Of a stretch of DNA of 64,000 bases, positions 1 to 8,904 are shown in pieces. Position 1 is the stretch's first letter, and each line of letters begins with the position of its first letter. Under the pieces are notes generated by a model that was not told the origin of the DNA, did no database searches, and saw nothing but the letters and a program-made list of their open reading frames with translations. The translations under genes were made by a program, and so were the position numbers. This stretch comes from Paenibacillus sambharensis (GTDB lineage Bacteria; Bacillota; Bacilli; Paenibacillales; Paenibacillaceae), in contig NZ_QKRB01000037.1 of assembly GCF_003233845.1 (NCBI RefSeq), positions 19,464 to 83,463 of the forward strand, in the 5' to 3' direction.

Positions 1-346
1 GTTCCCCTATTGTAAAGACAGGTGTAAATGCGCTCATCGGATTTTGCATAATGAAAGCAATATCCTTCCCGCGCAGTTTGCGCATCTCTTGTTCGCGCAG
101 GCCATTTAACTCCTGCCCTTTCAGGGTAATGCTGCCGTCGATTGTCATGGCCTTCCGGTCCAAGAGCTGCAGAATGGACATGCTTGTAACGGTCTTACCA
201 CAGCCGCTCTCGCCAACGATTCCCAGTACCCTGCCCTTCTCTAATTCAAAATTAATATCTTGAACGAGCGTGGACATTCCTTGACTGGATTTCACCTGTA
301 CATGCAAATCTTTCACTTTCAAGACGGATCGATTGTCTGTACTCAA
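1..346 (-). CDS. nikD: Nickel/peptide ABC transporter ATP-binding protein (partial, NikD/DppD type)
   Basis: This is the first ATPase of the metal importer and would energise import through the two permeases next to it. The readable part is the N-terminal ~115 residues; the rest lies beyond the left edge. It contains the Walker A segment GESGCGKT and the following Q-loop region (IMQNPMSAFTPV) typical of the Opp/Dpp/Nik ATPases. No ATG is available in the frame near the start; I chose a TTG that lies 15 bases after the nikC stop and reads MSTDNRSVLKVKDL. Order nikA-nikB-nikC-nikD on one strand with minimal spacing indicates a single operon, and nikE is expected just outside the window. Substrate is inferred from nikA. 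Confidence 0.85.
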   Translation of the reverse strand, partial: MSTDNRSVLKVKDLHVQVKSSQGMSTLVQDINFELEKGRVLGIVGESGCGKTVTSMSILQLLDRKAMTIDGSITLKGQELNGLREQEMRKLRGKDIAFIMQNPMSAFTPVFTIGE

Positions 347-361
347 GCTCTTCCATCCCTT

Positions 362-1195
362 TCAAGAATTGCGTTTGACGCCATAGCGTTCCGACAGCGC
401 TTCGCCGAACAAATTAAAGGTCACCACCACCAGCATAATCATCAGGCCCGGATAGATCATTAACTCTGGATGGGAACGAATATAGGATTTTCCTTCATGG
501 ATCATCGCGCCCCACTCCGGCGTTGGAGGCTGTACGCCTAAACCGAGGAACGACATGGCGGATATATCCATGATCGCCCAGCCCATCTCCAGCGCACCCA
601 TAACTGCAAGCGGCGGCAGGACGTTTGGGATAATATGCTTTCTAATAATCGTCCACTGGGAGGAGCCGCTTATTCGGGCTGCAGCAATATAGGTTTGCTC
701 CCTTAAGCTCAGCACCATTCCCCGGATGATTCTTGCATAATACACCCACTGTACGAAGATTAGTGCAAGAATTACCTGCTTCAGCCCATGTCCAAATATG
801 CCAACCAGTCCAAGAACGAGCAGGAGACTGGGGAAAGCCATAATCCCGTCGCATATTCTCATTAACAGCTGGTCCACCCAGCCGCCCTTATATCCCGATA
901 GGGTCCCGACAACCAAACCAATCGTTAGCGCGGATATAAATATGAGTGTCGCATAACCCAGTGACATGCGTGCGGCATACAGAAGACGCGATAACGTACA
1001 TCTCCCTAGATGATCCGTTCCCAAAGGATATTCCCAGGAAGGCGGCTTCAGCTTGTGGGCCAGATTAACCAGTGTCGGATCGTGGGGTGCAAGCCATGGT
1101 GCGAGAAGCGTGATCAGAATGAGCATGCCTATAATAATGGAACATAGGATCATGACCTTGCGGCTCTTCAATCGTGCATGTATCTTGATCGTCAT
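362..1195 (-). CDS. nikC: Nickel-type ABC transporter permease NikC
   Basis: This integral membrane permease forms half of the translocation channel of the nik importer. The 277-residue protein starts with a short cytoplasmic tail and one membrane helix (IIIGMLILITLLAPWLA), followed by the extracytoplasmic region with LGTDHLGR, which is characteristic of the OppC/DppC/NikC group, and then five more helices. The EAA loop that docks the ATPase is visible as AARISGSSQWTIIRKHIIPN. Its ATG overlaps the nikB stop by four bases (ATGA), which means translational coupling. Length is normal for the family. Assignment to nickel rather than peptide rests on the adjacent NikA-like binding protein. Confidence 0.88.
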   Translation of the reverse strand: MTIKIHARLKSRKVMILCSIIIGMLILITLLAPWLAPHDPTLVNLAHKLKPPSWEYPLGTDHLGRCTLSRLLYAARMSLGYATLIFISALTIGLVVGTLSGYKGGWVDQLLMRICDGIMAFPSLLLVLGLVGIFGHGLKQVILALIFVQWVYYARIIRGMVLSLREQTYIAAARISGSSQWTIIRKHIIPNVLPPLAVMGALEMGWAIMDISAMSFLGLGVQPPTPEWGAMIHEGKSYIRSHPELMIYPGLMIMLVVVTFNLFGEALSERYGVKRNS

Positions 1196-2136
1196 CTCTC
1201 TGTTATTCCTTTACTGGAAATCCGGGGATCAATATACATCTGGATCAGGTCCACCACCAGGTTGCTGATGATGAACAACGCCGCTGCCAGCAGTACATAG
1301 CACTGGATAACAGGCACATCCCGGTTAAATATCGCTTCGATAAAATAACGGCCAAAGCCCGGCCACGAGAAAACAGCCTCTACAATAATGGTACCCGTCA
1401 TGAGCTTCCCGAGGTTCATCCCAAGGCCGGTTACCATAGGAGAGATGGCCATTCGCAATACGTGCTTGCCCAGTATAAGCTTCTCCTGCAGCCCTCTGGT
1501 GCGTGCGAAAAGAACGTACGGCTTATCCAGATTTTCAATGACGCTGGCCCGCAGAAGTCTGGTATACAGCGCAATTAACGGCAGCGCTAAAGTGACTGAG
1601 GGCAGGACGAGATGCTTCCACGTCCCGATGCCTTCTACCGGGAACAGGTCAAGCTTGACGGAGAAGAATATGATCAGCAGGTAGCCAAACCAGAACGAAG
1701 GAATGGATGCCCCGAAAAAAGAGAGAAATCGACTCAGATGGTCGATTCCGCCGCCTTTCTTCAAGCCTGCCAAAAACCCCACAGGAACACTGACTGCAAT
1801 GGCTGTTAGAATGCTTCCCAGAGCCAGCTGAATAGTTGCCGACATGCGGGAGGATACTTCGTCCCAAACCGGTTTGTTCGAGACGTAAGAGGTGCCAAAA
1901 TCAGCTTGGCTGATCTTGATCACAGAATTTAAATATTGAATATACAGAGGTTGATCTAAGCCAAACTCTTGTCTCTTTTGCGCCAGAATCTCATCGGTTG
2001 GCTGGATATGAGCAGCTGTTAAGTAAGCCTCAGCAGGATCAACCGGCGACATGTGGATTAATCCAAAGGTTAGAAGTGTAGCCAATAGGAAGATGGGGAT
2101 AATGGCCAATATGCGTTTTATAATATATACTCCCAT
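1192..2136 (-). CDS. nikB: Nickel-type ABC transporter permease NikB
   Basis: This is the second channel-forming permease of the importer, 314 residues, with the N-terminal helix IIKRILAIIPIFLLATLLTF and the family-typical HMSPVDPAEAYL stretch (the DppB/NikB group usually has a GDPA-like motif here). An EAA-type loop is seen around LFARTRGLQEKLILGKHVLR. The ATG has a good AGAGGAGAG ribosome binding site seven bases upstream and lies 18 bases after the nikA stop, so the genes are cotranscribed. Nothing is unusual in length or composition. Confidence 0.88.
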   Translation of the reverse strand: MGVYIIKRILAIIPIFLLATLLTFGLIHMSPVDPAEAYLTAAHIQPTDEILAQKRQEFGLDQPLYIQYLNSVIKISQADFGTSYVSNKPVWDEVSSRMSATIQLALGSILTAIAVSVPVGFLAGLKKGGGIDHLSRFLSFFGASIPSFWFGYLLIIFFSVKLDLFPVEGIGTWKHLVLPSVTLALPLIALYTRLLRASVIENLDKPYVLFARTRGLQEKLILGKHVLRMAISPMVTGLGMNLGKLMTGTIIVEAVFSWPGFGRYFIEAIFNRDVPVIQCYVLLAAALFIISNLVVDLIQMYIDPRISSKGITER

Positions 2137-2154
2137 CGAACTCTCCTCTTACGC

Positions 2155-3786
2155 TTACTTGTTCAAGCTTATACCTGTAAACGGATGCGCATCGCGATTA
2201 GCCGGGAATTTAAAATCAGCTACGTCCTTCTGATAGATCGCTATCTTCTTGATATAGGAGACAGGAACAATGGCGCCTTGCTCCTGAAGTGATTCCAGGA
2301 TGGATGAGTAGAGTTCTTGACGCTCGCCTTCATCAGTCGTCTGCGGGACTTTAGCGATCATCTCCAGCAGTTCATCCTTGTTCGGGTATGCTGAGATCGC
2401 CTCTCTAAATCCGAATCCTTCTGTAGCTACGATGTTAATGAAGGTGTGGGGATCATATGGCGCACCATAGTTGCTGAAGAAGTTCAAGTCAAACTCATTG
2501 GCTTTAAACCTTTCGACTTGCGTTGTCAGCTCCACACCCACGATATTTAATTTCACTCCGATGACCGCATACTCCGACTGCAGGGTTTCAGCCATCATCT
2601 TCTGAATGGTCTCGGTAGAGTTATACATTAATTCAATCTCAAGCGGCTTGCCGTCCTTCTCACGAACAGCCTTTCCTTCTGGCAGCTTCCAGCCTGCTTC
2701 ATCCAGAAGCTCTTTTGCTTTATCGACATTGTATTCAACAGCCGCAGCATCAATATCAGATGTATAAGGGAAGTTTGTAGACAAAATCTGATCAGCCACT
2801 GCTTCCAAACCGGAGGTTACCCCTTCTACCATCGCTTGTTTATTGAATCCGTAATGCAGCGCCTGGCGGACCCGTTCATCCGAGAGCTGTTCCTTCTTCG
2901 AATTCATAACCAGCAGTCTGGTAGCAACCGGTTCTGAAATTTTAGTTTCATAAGACCCTGTTGATTCCAACTGCTTGAACGTATCAATATTGATAACACC
3001 CTCACCGTAGATCAGATCAAGATCGCCTTTTTCAAAAGCAAGCACCCGTGTTTCGGCATCCGGGATGACCTTGACTTTAATTCTCTCTACTTCAGGAAGC
3101 TCTCCCCAATAATGCTCGTTACGTGCAAAAACCGCATACTCGTCCACTTTATGTTCTTCCAGTACCCATGGGCCTGTGCCCACAGGTTTTGCAACACCCT
3201 TGGAGGTGTCATCCCCTTCAGGAAATCCGGCAGCGCCCAGAATCCGGGTAGGACGAACAACCGCCAGCTCCTGAATCGTAGGGTAGTAAGGTTCCTTTAA
3301 GGTAAGCTTGAACTTATACTCATCAACGGCCTCGGTTTGCTCCACCTTCGAGATAAACCCAAGCCAGCTGTGTAATTGAGCATTCTGCAGCACGGTGTCA
3401 AAGTTTCTCTTCACAATCTCTGCGTTAAAATCGGAACCATCCGAGAACTTTACATTTTGACGAAGATTAAATAGATATTCCTTGCCATTCTCGGAAATTT
3501 CCCAGGATTCAGCCAGATATCCTTTCAGTTCTCCTCCATCTTCGTAGCCCACCAAAGGCTCGTAGACCATGGATTGCGCGAACAGCTGTGAAGGATTGTA
3601 GATATGCGGATTCATTTCGCCTATATCCCTGGGCCAAGCAAACGTAAGCATGCTTTTGCTTTCCGGATCAGATGCCGTTGTTTCTGCTGTATTATTGGTA
3701 CATCCTGCCAGAAAGGCAGATAACATCAGTACTGCTGCAAATAAACCAATGAATGTTTTGCGATTTCTTTTTCTCTGGACTGCCAT
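2155..3786 (-). CDS. nikA: Nickel ABC transporter substrate-binding lipoprotein NikA
   Basis: This extracytoplasmic lipoprotein captures the metal (or a metal-ligand complex) and delivers it to NikBC. The start is an ATG preceded by AGAGGGGG, giving 543 residues; a longer reading upstream lacks such a site. A basic N-terminus, a hydrophobic stretch and the lipobox LAGC at about residues 26-29 mark a lipid-anchored protein. The body follows E. coli NikA closely in pattern: FAQSMVYEPLVGY, KPVGTGPWVLEEHK, RNEHYWGE and GAPYDPHTF (the region of the metal-site histidine in the E. coli protein). Relatives of this family also carry opine-type metallophore complexes (CntA), so free Ni(II) is not the only possible cargo. 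A Fur-like box lies 26 bases upstream. Confidence 0.88.
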   Translation of the reverse strand: MAVQRKRNRKTFIGLFAAVLMLSAFLAGCTNNTAETTASDPESKSMLTFAWPRDIGEMNPHIYNPSQLFAQSMVYEPLVGYEDGGELKGYLAESWEISENGKEYLFNLRQNVKFSDGSDFNAEIVKRNFDTVLQNAQLHSWLGFISKVEQTEAVDEYKFKLTLKEPYYPTIQELAVVRPTRILGAAGFPEGDDTSKGVAKPVGTGPWVLEEHKVDEYAVFARNEHYWGELPEVERIKVKVIPDAETRVLAFEKGDLDLIYGEGVINIDTFKQLESTGSYETKISEPVATRLLVMNSKKEQLSDERVRQALHYGFNKQAMVEGVTSGLEAVADQILSTNFPYTSDIDAAAVEYNVDKAKELLDEAGWKLPEGKAVREKDGKPLEIELMYNSTETIQKMMAETLQSEYAVIGVKLNIVGVELTTQVERFKANEFDLNFFSNYGAPYDPHTFINIVATEGFGFREAISAYPNKDELLEMIAKVPQTTDEGERQELYSSILESLQEQGAIVPVSYIKKIAIYQKDVADFKFPANRDAHPFTGISLNK

Positions 3787-3811
3787 AAATAATGCCCCCT
3801 CTAGTTGCAAT

Positions 3812-3826
3812 CGAAAATCATTCTCA
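3812..3826 (-). promoter_or_regulatory. Fur-like box in front of the nik operon
   Basis: The 15-mer CGAAAATCATTCTCA matches the 7-1-7 Fur consensus TGATAATnATTATCA at 11 of 14 defined positions, as a degenerate inverted repeat. It lies 26 bases before the nikA start, where a repressor would block the operon. Zur and PerR boxes have similar architecture, so which metal regulator binds is inference. Confidence 0.5.
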
Positions 3827-3858
3827 ATTATGCTGGATAAGTATATAGCTGTCAACAG

Positions 3859-3903
3859 CAAAAAAGATCAGCCTCCTGTATCCACATACAGCGGAGGCTG
3901 ATC
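3859..3903 (-). terminator. Intrinsic terminator after the MCP operon
   Basis: The arms GATCAGCCTCC and GGAGGCTGATC pair perfectly over 11 bp, the loop can extend the pairing, and six T follow on the minus strand. It separates the chemoreceptor operon from nikA. Confidence 0.88.
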
Positions 3904-3921
3904 TATTAATCTGTCAGAATG

Positions 3922-4899
3922 CTATTCCACACCGCTCTTTCTCAATTTAACAGGATGACGCTTGAAGATTGCGGGTTTCGTAACTCTCACTATAATCAGA
4001 ATAGCCAGGATCAATATTACCGCGACAATAATAAGCACAATCGGTATGACTGAAAATCCCTCATAATCCACAGCCTTCGTACCCGCAAGCGCGGAAGTAA
4101 GTTCCCCCGTATACGCTGGAATGGTCAAGCTGACTTTGGACTTCATACTGATGGATTCGCTGCTCTCCACAGCTTCTTGGATCAGGGCTTCATCTACCAC
4201 AAATTTATCGAGTAGTACCGTACCATCCGCAAGCCCGAAACGAATATCGGATAGCTGAACATACGCTTCATCCGCATTCACATTATTCCACCACGAACCG
4301 TAGCCGAAATGCAGCGTATCGGCGTTGGCGATCCAGTTTAACACCGGCGTGAAATCCGAGGTTCCTTTAAAATCCCCGGCTGCTCTGAGCTCATCATCTA
4401 ATATAGACTGATCATAAGCCAGCTCCCCGTTCGCAAAAACTTTAAAGCCTGTAGGGACAATTTCAATCTTGATTGATGCCTGTTCTTTGATATAGTCTTC
4501 AACTAACAGATAATCCTTGATATTCGCGTCAAAGTATCCTCCGAAGTTCGCGGCATTATAGCCAAGATAAGAAGCTGGCGTGAAATACAGCCTGCCATCA
4601 TAATCCCCGCTCCCCATAATAGAGAAAATAGTACCAAGCGGAGCCGGTTCCCAAGTCGGAACGGCCATAAATTCTATGGTAACTCCTTTTGAGGTATCTT
4701 GTCCCTTAAAAGGGTTCTCATAGGTATAAAGAGAGGTAAACTGGCCTGTTGTTTCTTTATGAATATCCAGGTCAATTGTATCTACGGTAACCAAATTCGG
4801 CGCAGCTGCTGAACCCGCCTCTTCCCCCGAGACGACCGCGGAACTGCTGCCTGCTAATAACAACGTGCATATCATAAGTATGAGCACTTTATTTCTCAT
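3922..4899 (-). CDS. Membrane-anchored secreted beta-sandwich (concanavalin-like) protein, unknown function
   Basis: I do not recognise this 325-residue protein as a named family. It has a signal peptide (VLILMICTLLLAGSSSAVVSG), a ~200-residue extracellular region rich in aromatic residues and short strands (IEFMAVPTWEPAPLG, SIKIEIVPTGFKVFANG, DTLHFGYGSWWNN) that resembles a LamG/concanavalin-A-like sandwich, and one C-terminal membrane helix (VIPIVLIIVAVILILAILII) followed by a basic cytoplasmic tail of about 20 residues. It begins 26 bases after the chemoreceptor stop and is followed by a strong terminator, so the two form an operon. The context suggests a surface ligand-binding partner of the receptor; that is inference. 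Confidence 0.65.
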   Translation of the reverse strand: MRNKVLILMICTLLLAGSSSAVVSGEEAGSAAAPNLVTVDTIDLDIHKETTGQFTSLYTYENPFKGQDTSKGVTIEFMAVPTWEPAPLGTIFSIMGSGDYDGRLYFTPASYLGYNAANFGGYFDANIKDYLLVEDYIKEQASIKIEIVPTGFKVFANGELAYDQSILDDELRAAGDFKGTSDFTPVLNWIANADTLHFGYGSWWNNVNADEAYVQLSDIRFGLADGTVLLDKFVVDEALIQEAVESSESISMKSKVSLTIPAYTGELTSALAGTKAVDYEGFSVIPIVLIIVAVILILAILIIVRVTKPAIFKRHPVKLRKSGVE

Positions 4900-4925
4900 C
4901 TACTGAATCTCCTTTTTATCGCAAC

Positions 4926-6647
4926 CTATTTCAGGTTAGTAAATGCTGCAGATTGTTTGTTCAGTTCATATACAACATTAGAGCTGGATTCCATCTCTTC
5001 ATGAATGACGCTGATTTGGTTAACTAGCTCCGAAGTGCTGACCGCCGCGTCAGTAATTCCTTGTGTGCTTTCATTAATAGCGCTGGAGATTTGTTTTACA
5101 GCTTCGGCTAATTCATTCATGATCGCCGTGAGGTTCTGCGTATTCTCAACGCATTCATCCATCGTGGCATTAACATGTTCTGAATCTGCTCTGTACTGCT
5201 GACCCGAACTTACAAACTGCTCATAATCAGGAAGAATCGTTTGATTAATGTAGGCGACGATTGCATTGGCCTGGTTATTCAAGTCATTTACAGCCGAGGT
5301 GACCGTCGTGTTGATCGTCTGAATATTACTGGCCGCTTCACGGCTCGTGTCTGCAAGATTTCGAATCTCATTTGCCACCACGGCAAATCCCTTCCCGGCT
5401 TCGCCAGCTCTGGCCGCTTCAATAGAGGCATTCAGTGCCAATAGGTGGGTCTGCTTGGAGATGTTCATAATTTCATTGGTCAAAGCATTTACCCGTTGTA
5501 CGCTTTTACTATTTTCTATGGCTGTTTGCAATGATCCAAGTATGGCCGTCATCATCTCATGCGTAGCTTCCTTGTTATGAACGGCAGTCTGTTCTAATTG
5601 GAGCGCCCGCTTCTTCATTTCAATCGTGTATTGATAGATATTATGGGTGGAGGCCGATACATTCCTCACCTCTACTCCCGCATGCTCAGCACTGGAATTG
5701 ATGCTGCCAATGGTGTGATCTACCGTCTCCATCCTGGCCGATAACTCTTCCATTGTTGCAGATATATCTTGAGAGTTGGAATTAGCGCCTGTTATATTCT
5801 CATTTACGTGCATCGTGATATTGTCTAATTGGTTGGATGAAACGATAATCTTCCCGATAATATCCTCGAGCGTCATGATGAAGGTGTTAATACCGCTCAC
5901 AAGCTTTCCAATCTCATCATTGGTTTCAACCGGAATTCTCTCCGTCAAATCCCCTTTGTTGTTTTTGATTTTCTCGATAATATTGGTTAGATTCTTATCT
6001 GCCGAGACGGTAGGCTTTACAATCGTTTTGTTAAGCACAATATAATTGGTTATAAATACGATGAAAATAACCACGAGCATGCCCAGGACGATCGCTATGG
6101 CATTGGAGTAGGTGTTTACTTGATCTTCTTTGGCAACCTCAATATCATGTTTAGCCTGTTCAACTAATTCGTCAGCTTGCTGGTTTAACGAATTGAAAAT
6201 TTCTGTGAGCACACCATTTACATTGCTTGCTGCTTCTTGATAGTGGTTAACCGCACTTAAGCGGAAGGTTTGTTCGTATTTCTCTTTGTAGTCTTGGTAA
6301 AGAGTCATCAATTTATCGTAAGAAGCTTTGTCTTCATCTCCAATTAACGAAGCGTACTCCCCGAAACTGTATTCAAGCTGCGCTATAGACTTACTGATAC
6401 TTTCTGTCAGCACAAGCTTGGACTCAATCGTTGATGCGATACAATGGGCTAACAGCAGCTGCTGAGCCTCCTGCATTGTAGAAGAAATACTGTCCAATAC
6501 CATAATTCGGTTCAAATAATTGTCTGAAATACGATCACTCGAAGACTTCAGCATATTTAAGGAGGAAACCCCCAAAAGTGATGCACCGATCCCGACGATG
6601 ACTAATGAAATAAGAACGATTAGTATTTTAGCTTTTATTCTTCTCAA
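4926..6647 (-). CDS. Methyl-accepting chemotaxis protein
   Basis: This transmembrane chemoreceptor would signal through CheA/CheW to the flagellar motor. The 573 residues read: TM1 at 6-28, an extracytoplasmic helical bundle of ~150 residues (four-helix-bundle type), TM2 at about 182-205 ([17 protein letters not shown]), a HAMP domain with [18 protein letters not shown], and a signalling domain with the hairpin tip core [20 protein letters not shown] followed by [17 protein letters not shown]. The start is a TTG with AGAAGGG ten bases upstream; an in-frame stop just before it excludes a longer protein. The ligand is unknown. It is the first gene of a two-gene operon with the beta-sandwich membrane protein. 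Confidence 0.92.
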   Translation of the reverse strand: MRRIKAKILIVLISLVIVGIGASLLGVSSLNMLKSSSDRISDNYLNRIMVLDSISSTMQEAQQLLLAHCIASTIESKLVLTESISKSIAQLEYSFGEYASLIGDEDKASYDKLMTLYQDYKEKYEQTFRLSAVNHYQEAASNVNGVLTEIFNSLNQQADELVEQAKHDIEVAKEDQVNTYSNAIAIVLGMLVVIFIVFITNYIVLNKTIVKPTVSADKNLTNIIEKIKNNKGDLTERIPVETNDEIGKLVSGINTFIMTLEDIIGKIIVSSNQLDNITMHVNENITGANSNSQDISATMEELSARMETVDHTIGSINSSAEHAGVEVRNVSASTHNIYQYTIEMKKRALQLEQTAVHNKEATHEMMTAILGSLQTAIENSKSVQRVNALTNEIMNISKQTHLLALNASIEAARAGEAGKGFAVVANEIRNLADTSREAASNIQTINTTVTSAVNDLNNQANAIVAYINQTILPDYEQFVSSGQQYRADSEHVNATMDECVENTQNLTAIMNELAEAVKQISSAINESTQGITDAAVSTSELVNQISVIHEEMESSSNVVYELNKQSAAFTNLK

Positions 6648-6860
6648 TATGTTCAGGCCCTTCTGTAATTTGTTCTGCGATGATTTGGTTTAGACTATCC
6701 GAATTGCTGACCCCTGGGTTCCTACTCTAACCTTTGCCGCCTCCCCTTCCTCACTACCTGGTCCAGTTTTCCAGCCATCTTATAAAATATATATCGGGTA
6801 AACGTTTGGTAATTTATAGTTTTCAGTGCGAGATGGCCTCTAAAAGATAATTACTTATAC
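6648..6860 (-). other. Leader/promoter region of the chemoreceptor gene, no coding seen
   Basis: The minus strand holds a purine-rich stretch (GGAAGGGGAGGCGGCAAAGG) and a GGGGTCAGC segment that could fold, but no known riboswitch consensus is met. I find no supported gene here. Confidence 0.3.
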
Positions 6861-6890
6861 AAAAAAAGCACCTCGCATGAGATGCTTTTA
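6861..6890 (-). terminator. Intrinsic terminator after the AraC-type regulator
   Basis: On the minus strand AAAAGCATCTC pairs with GAGGTGCTTTT (one mismatch) around a 4-base loop and runs into eight T. Confidence 0.75.
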
Positions 6891-6955
6891 CGTTGCAGTA
6901 ATCTGCCTTTTTATATAGTAGTGGTCTTCCCCATATCTTGCTCCTTGTGTGGAAT

Positions 6956-7861
6956 TTATCTCCCCAGCGTCTCCCGTAAACGTTGAAGGTCTCTCCCTGG
7001 TGGCAAACCAAACTTGCGGGTATATTCCCGGCTGAAGTGCGACGGGCTTTCATATCCGACCTGATATGCGGCGTCGGCCGCTCCCAGGCCTTCTGAGAGG
7101 AGCAGACGGCGCGCTTCTTGAAGCCGAAGCTGCTTCTGGTATTGAATCGGACTCATGCCCGTGACTTCCCGGAAATAACTGTACAAGGATGAGGCGCTCA
7201 TCCGTGCTTCCTCCGCCAGCTCCTCTACTTTCAGCGGCTGCGCAAATTCACGGTTCATCCGCTCAATCACCTTCGCGATCCGCTGAGCCCGGCTGCCAAG
7301 GAGTGCGAACTGCTTCATCGCTGCATTCTGTTCATCCTGAAGGACCCGGTAAATAATCTCACGAATAAATCCGGCAGCAAGCACGGGGATATCCTCCGGT
7401 GTATCCAGCAACCGGACAAGCCTTAGAACGGCTTCCAGGAGTGAATCGCCAAGCCTGCTGACAACCAGTCCCCGCCCGGATTCATGTTTAGGTTTACCAG
7501 CTTGTTCCGCTGCTTGAATAACTTCAAGAATCTGATTCATATCGAGCTGCAGCTGTACACTTAAATAAGGCGCATCCGGCGAAGCCTCCATGATCTGGCC
7601 TGTAATTGGCAGATATACGGAAGCTGTCAAATAACTGGCCGGGTCGTACTGGTAGCGTTCCTCTCCAAGCAGGACCTCCTTCGAACCCTGGGCCACCACA
7701 CATAAAGACGGTTCGTAAACAGAATGTACCGGCTCAGTTATCCGGGAAGCACGAATAAAGCGCAGACCTGGAATCTCTGTCTCCCGCGTACCATCCTCTT
7801 TTGCATACCGCTCTAACAGCTCAACCAGCTCATCACTTCTTCTGACAGGCCGCTCCCCCAC
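6956..7861 (-). CDS. AraC family transcriptional regulator with N-terminal AraC_N (cupin) domain
   Basis: This 301-residue regulator has an N-terminal effector-binding part of the AraC_N type (FIRASRITEPVHSVYEPSLC, then SVQLQLDMNQI) over roughly residues 20-180 and two helix-turn-helix motifs at the C-terminus (PLKVEELAEEARMSASSLY and GAADAAYQVGYESPSHFSRE, ending with FGLPPGRDL). It is read from a GTG; no ATG fits the conserved N-terminus. It is divergent from the SDR gene, with a perfect 17-base palindrome between them, which is the usual arrangement of an AraC_N regulator that activates a neighbouring oxidoreductase in response to a small aldehyde or aromatic compound. The effector is not known. 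Confidence 0.88.
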   Translation of the reverse strand: MGERPVRRSDELVELLERYAKEDGTRETEIPGLRFIRASRITEPVHSVYEPSLCVVAQGSKEVLLGEERYQYDPASYLTASVYLPITGQIMEASPDAPYLSVQLQLDMNQILEVIQAAEQAGKPKHESGRGLVVSRLGDSLLEAVLRLVRLLDTPEDIPVLAAGFIREIIYRVLQDEQNAAMKQFALLGSRAQRIAKVIERMNREFAQPLKVEELAEEARMSASSLYSYFREVTGMSPIQYQKQLRLQEARRLLLSEGLGAADAAYQVGYESPSHFSREYTRKFGLPPGRDLQRLRETLGR

Positions 7862-7963
7862 TATCCCACCATCCCATTCACAGTCTTCTGCTATTTACCC
7901 TATTATCTTTTGGAGGATTAGGCAAGTTCCATGGACCTTTCAGCTACCGGGTGCTTTCTGGAT

Positions 7964-7980
7964 TCATTCATAATGAATGA
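7964..7980. promoter_or_regulatory. Perfect palindrome in the AraC/SDR divergent region
   Basis: TCATTCAT and ATGAATGA are exact inverted 8-mers around one central A, sitting between the divergent starts. It is a good operator candidate, but AraC proteins often use direct repeats, so another factor may bind here. Confidence 0.45.
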
Positions 7981-8091
7981 GCAGGGATTAATCCGAATGG
8001 AGGTATCAACAAGGTTCAAGCTGCTTTTACTTGTACTATTGTTCAACCCTTTATCGAGTCGGACAAATAAACCAAATAGGAGTGGGATTAT

Positions 8092-8823
8092 ATGAAGGCA
8101 ATTCAAGAGAAAACGGTTATTATCACAGGTGCGAGCAGCGGAATTGGCGAAGCCACGGCCCGTGAGCTTGCGCGCGGGGGCGCTAACGTTATTATTGGTG
8201 CGCGGCGCCTCGGGAAGCTTGAAGCTCTGGCATCGTCACTTCAGGCGGAAGGCGCTTCGGTTGCTGTTCATCAGCTTGATGTGACGGAACTCTCACAGAT
8301 GCAGGCAGTGGTCAAATTCGCGATTGACCGGTATGGACGTGTGGATGCTATCGTCAACAATGCCGGTATCATGCCGCTCTCGCCCCTGGCATCCTTAAAG
8401 ATCGAGGAATGGGACCGGATGATCGACGTCAATATCCGCGGAGTCCTTCACGGCATTGCTGCCGGACTTCCGGTCATGAAGGAACAGGGGTTTGGTCAGT
8501 TCGTCAACGTGGCATCTATCGGCGCCTACGAAGTGTCCCCGACGGCGGCTGTATATTGCGCTACCAAATACGCCGTGCGCGCCATAACCGATGGGCTCCG
8601 GCAGGAGGTTGCAGGGCAAGGCATCCGTGTGACACTCGTCTCGCCTGGCGTCACAGAGTCAGAGCTGGCCGAGACCATAACCGATCATGAAGCAAGGGAA
8701 CTCATGCAAGAGTACCGCCGTATTGCACTGCCCGCTTCAGCCATCGCCCGTGCAATAACGTATGCTATTGAGCAGCCGGCAGGCGTCGATGTGAATGAAC
8801 TGGTCATCCGGCCAACCGTATAG
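8092..8823 (+). CDS. Short-chain dehydrogenase/reductase (SDR)
   Basis: This classical SDR is a cytosolic NAD(P)-dependent oxidoreductase of 243 residues. The Rossmann motif TGASSGIG is at 12-19, an NNAG motif at 89-92, and the catalytic residues are Ser142, Tyr155 and Lys159 (YCATK). The arginine pair after the second strand (GARRLGKLE) suggests a preference for NADP(H). The ATG has TAGGAGTGGG ahead of it at normal spacing. It is divergent from the AraC regulator and probably its target. The substrate cannot be told from sequence; annotated relatives range from serine/3-hydroxy acid to clavaldehyde-type reductases. Confidence 0.92.
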   Translation: MKAIQEKTVIITGASSGIGEATARELARGGANVIIGARRLGKLEALASSLQAEGASVAVHQLDVTELSQMQAVVKFAIDRYGRVDAIVNNAGIMPLSPLASLKIEEWDRMIDVNIRGVLHGIAAGLPVMKEQGFGQFVNVASIGAYEVSPTAAVYCATKYAVRAITDGLRQEVAGQGIRVTLVSPGVTESELAETITDHEARELMQEYRRIALPASAIARAITYAIEQPAGVDVNELVIRPTV

Positions 8824-8860
8824 CACGGCTCCCTCGCAGCACGCTCAGGACACAAATTTA

Positions 8861-8882
8861 GGGGCATCCATACGGATGCCCC
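8861..8882. terminator. Hairpin between convergent SDR and M13 peptidase genes
   Basis: GGGGCATCC and GGATGCCCC pair perfectly around ATAC. The flank is AT-rich on the minus-strand exit side (TAAATTTGTGT) and weak on the other, so it probably ends the peptidase transcript, perhaps both. Confidence 0.6.
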
Positions 8883-8904
8883 TGTCTACAATAGAATCGT
8901 GTTA

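Noticed and set aside
6661..6780. Possible c-di-GMP or other riboswitch before the chemoreceptor
   Set aside because: The GGCAAAGG and GGGGTCAGC segments do not fit the GEMM or other consensus pairings that I could check by eye.
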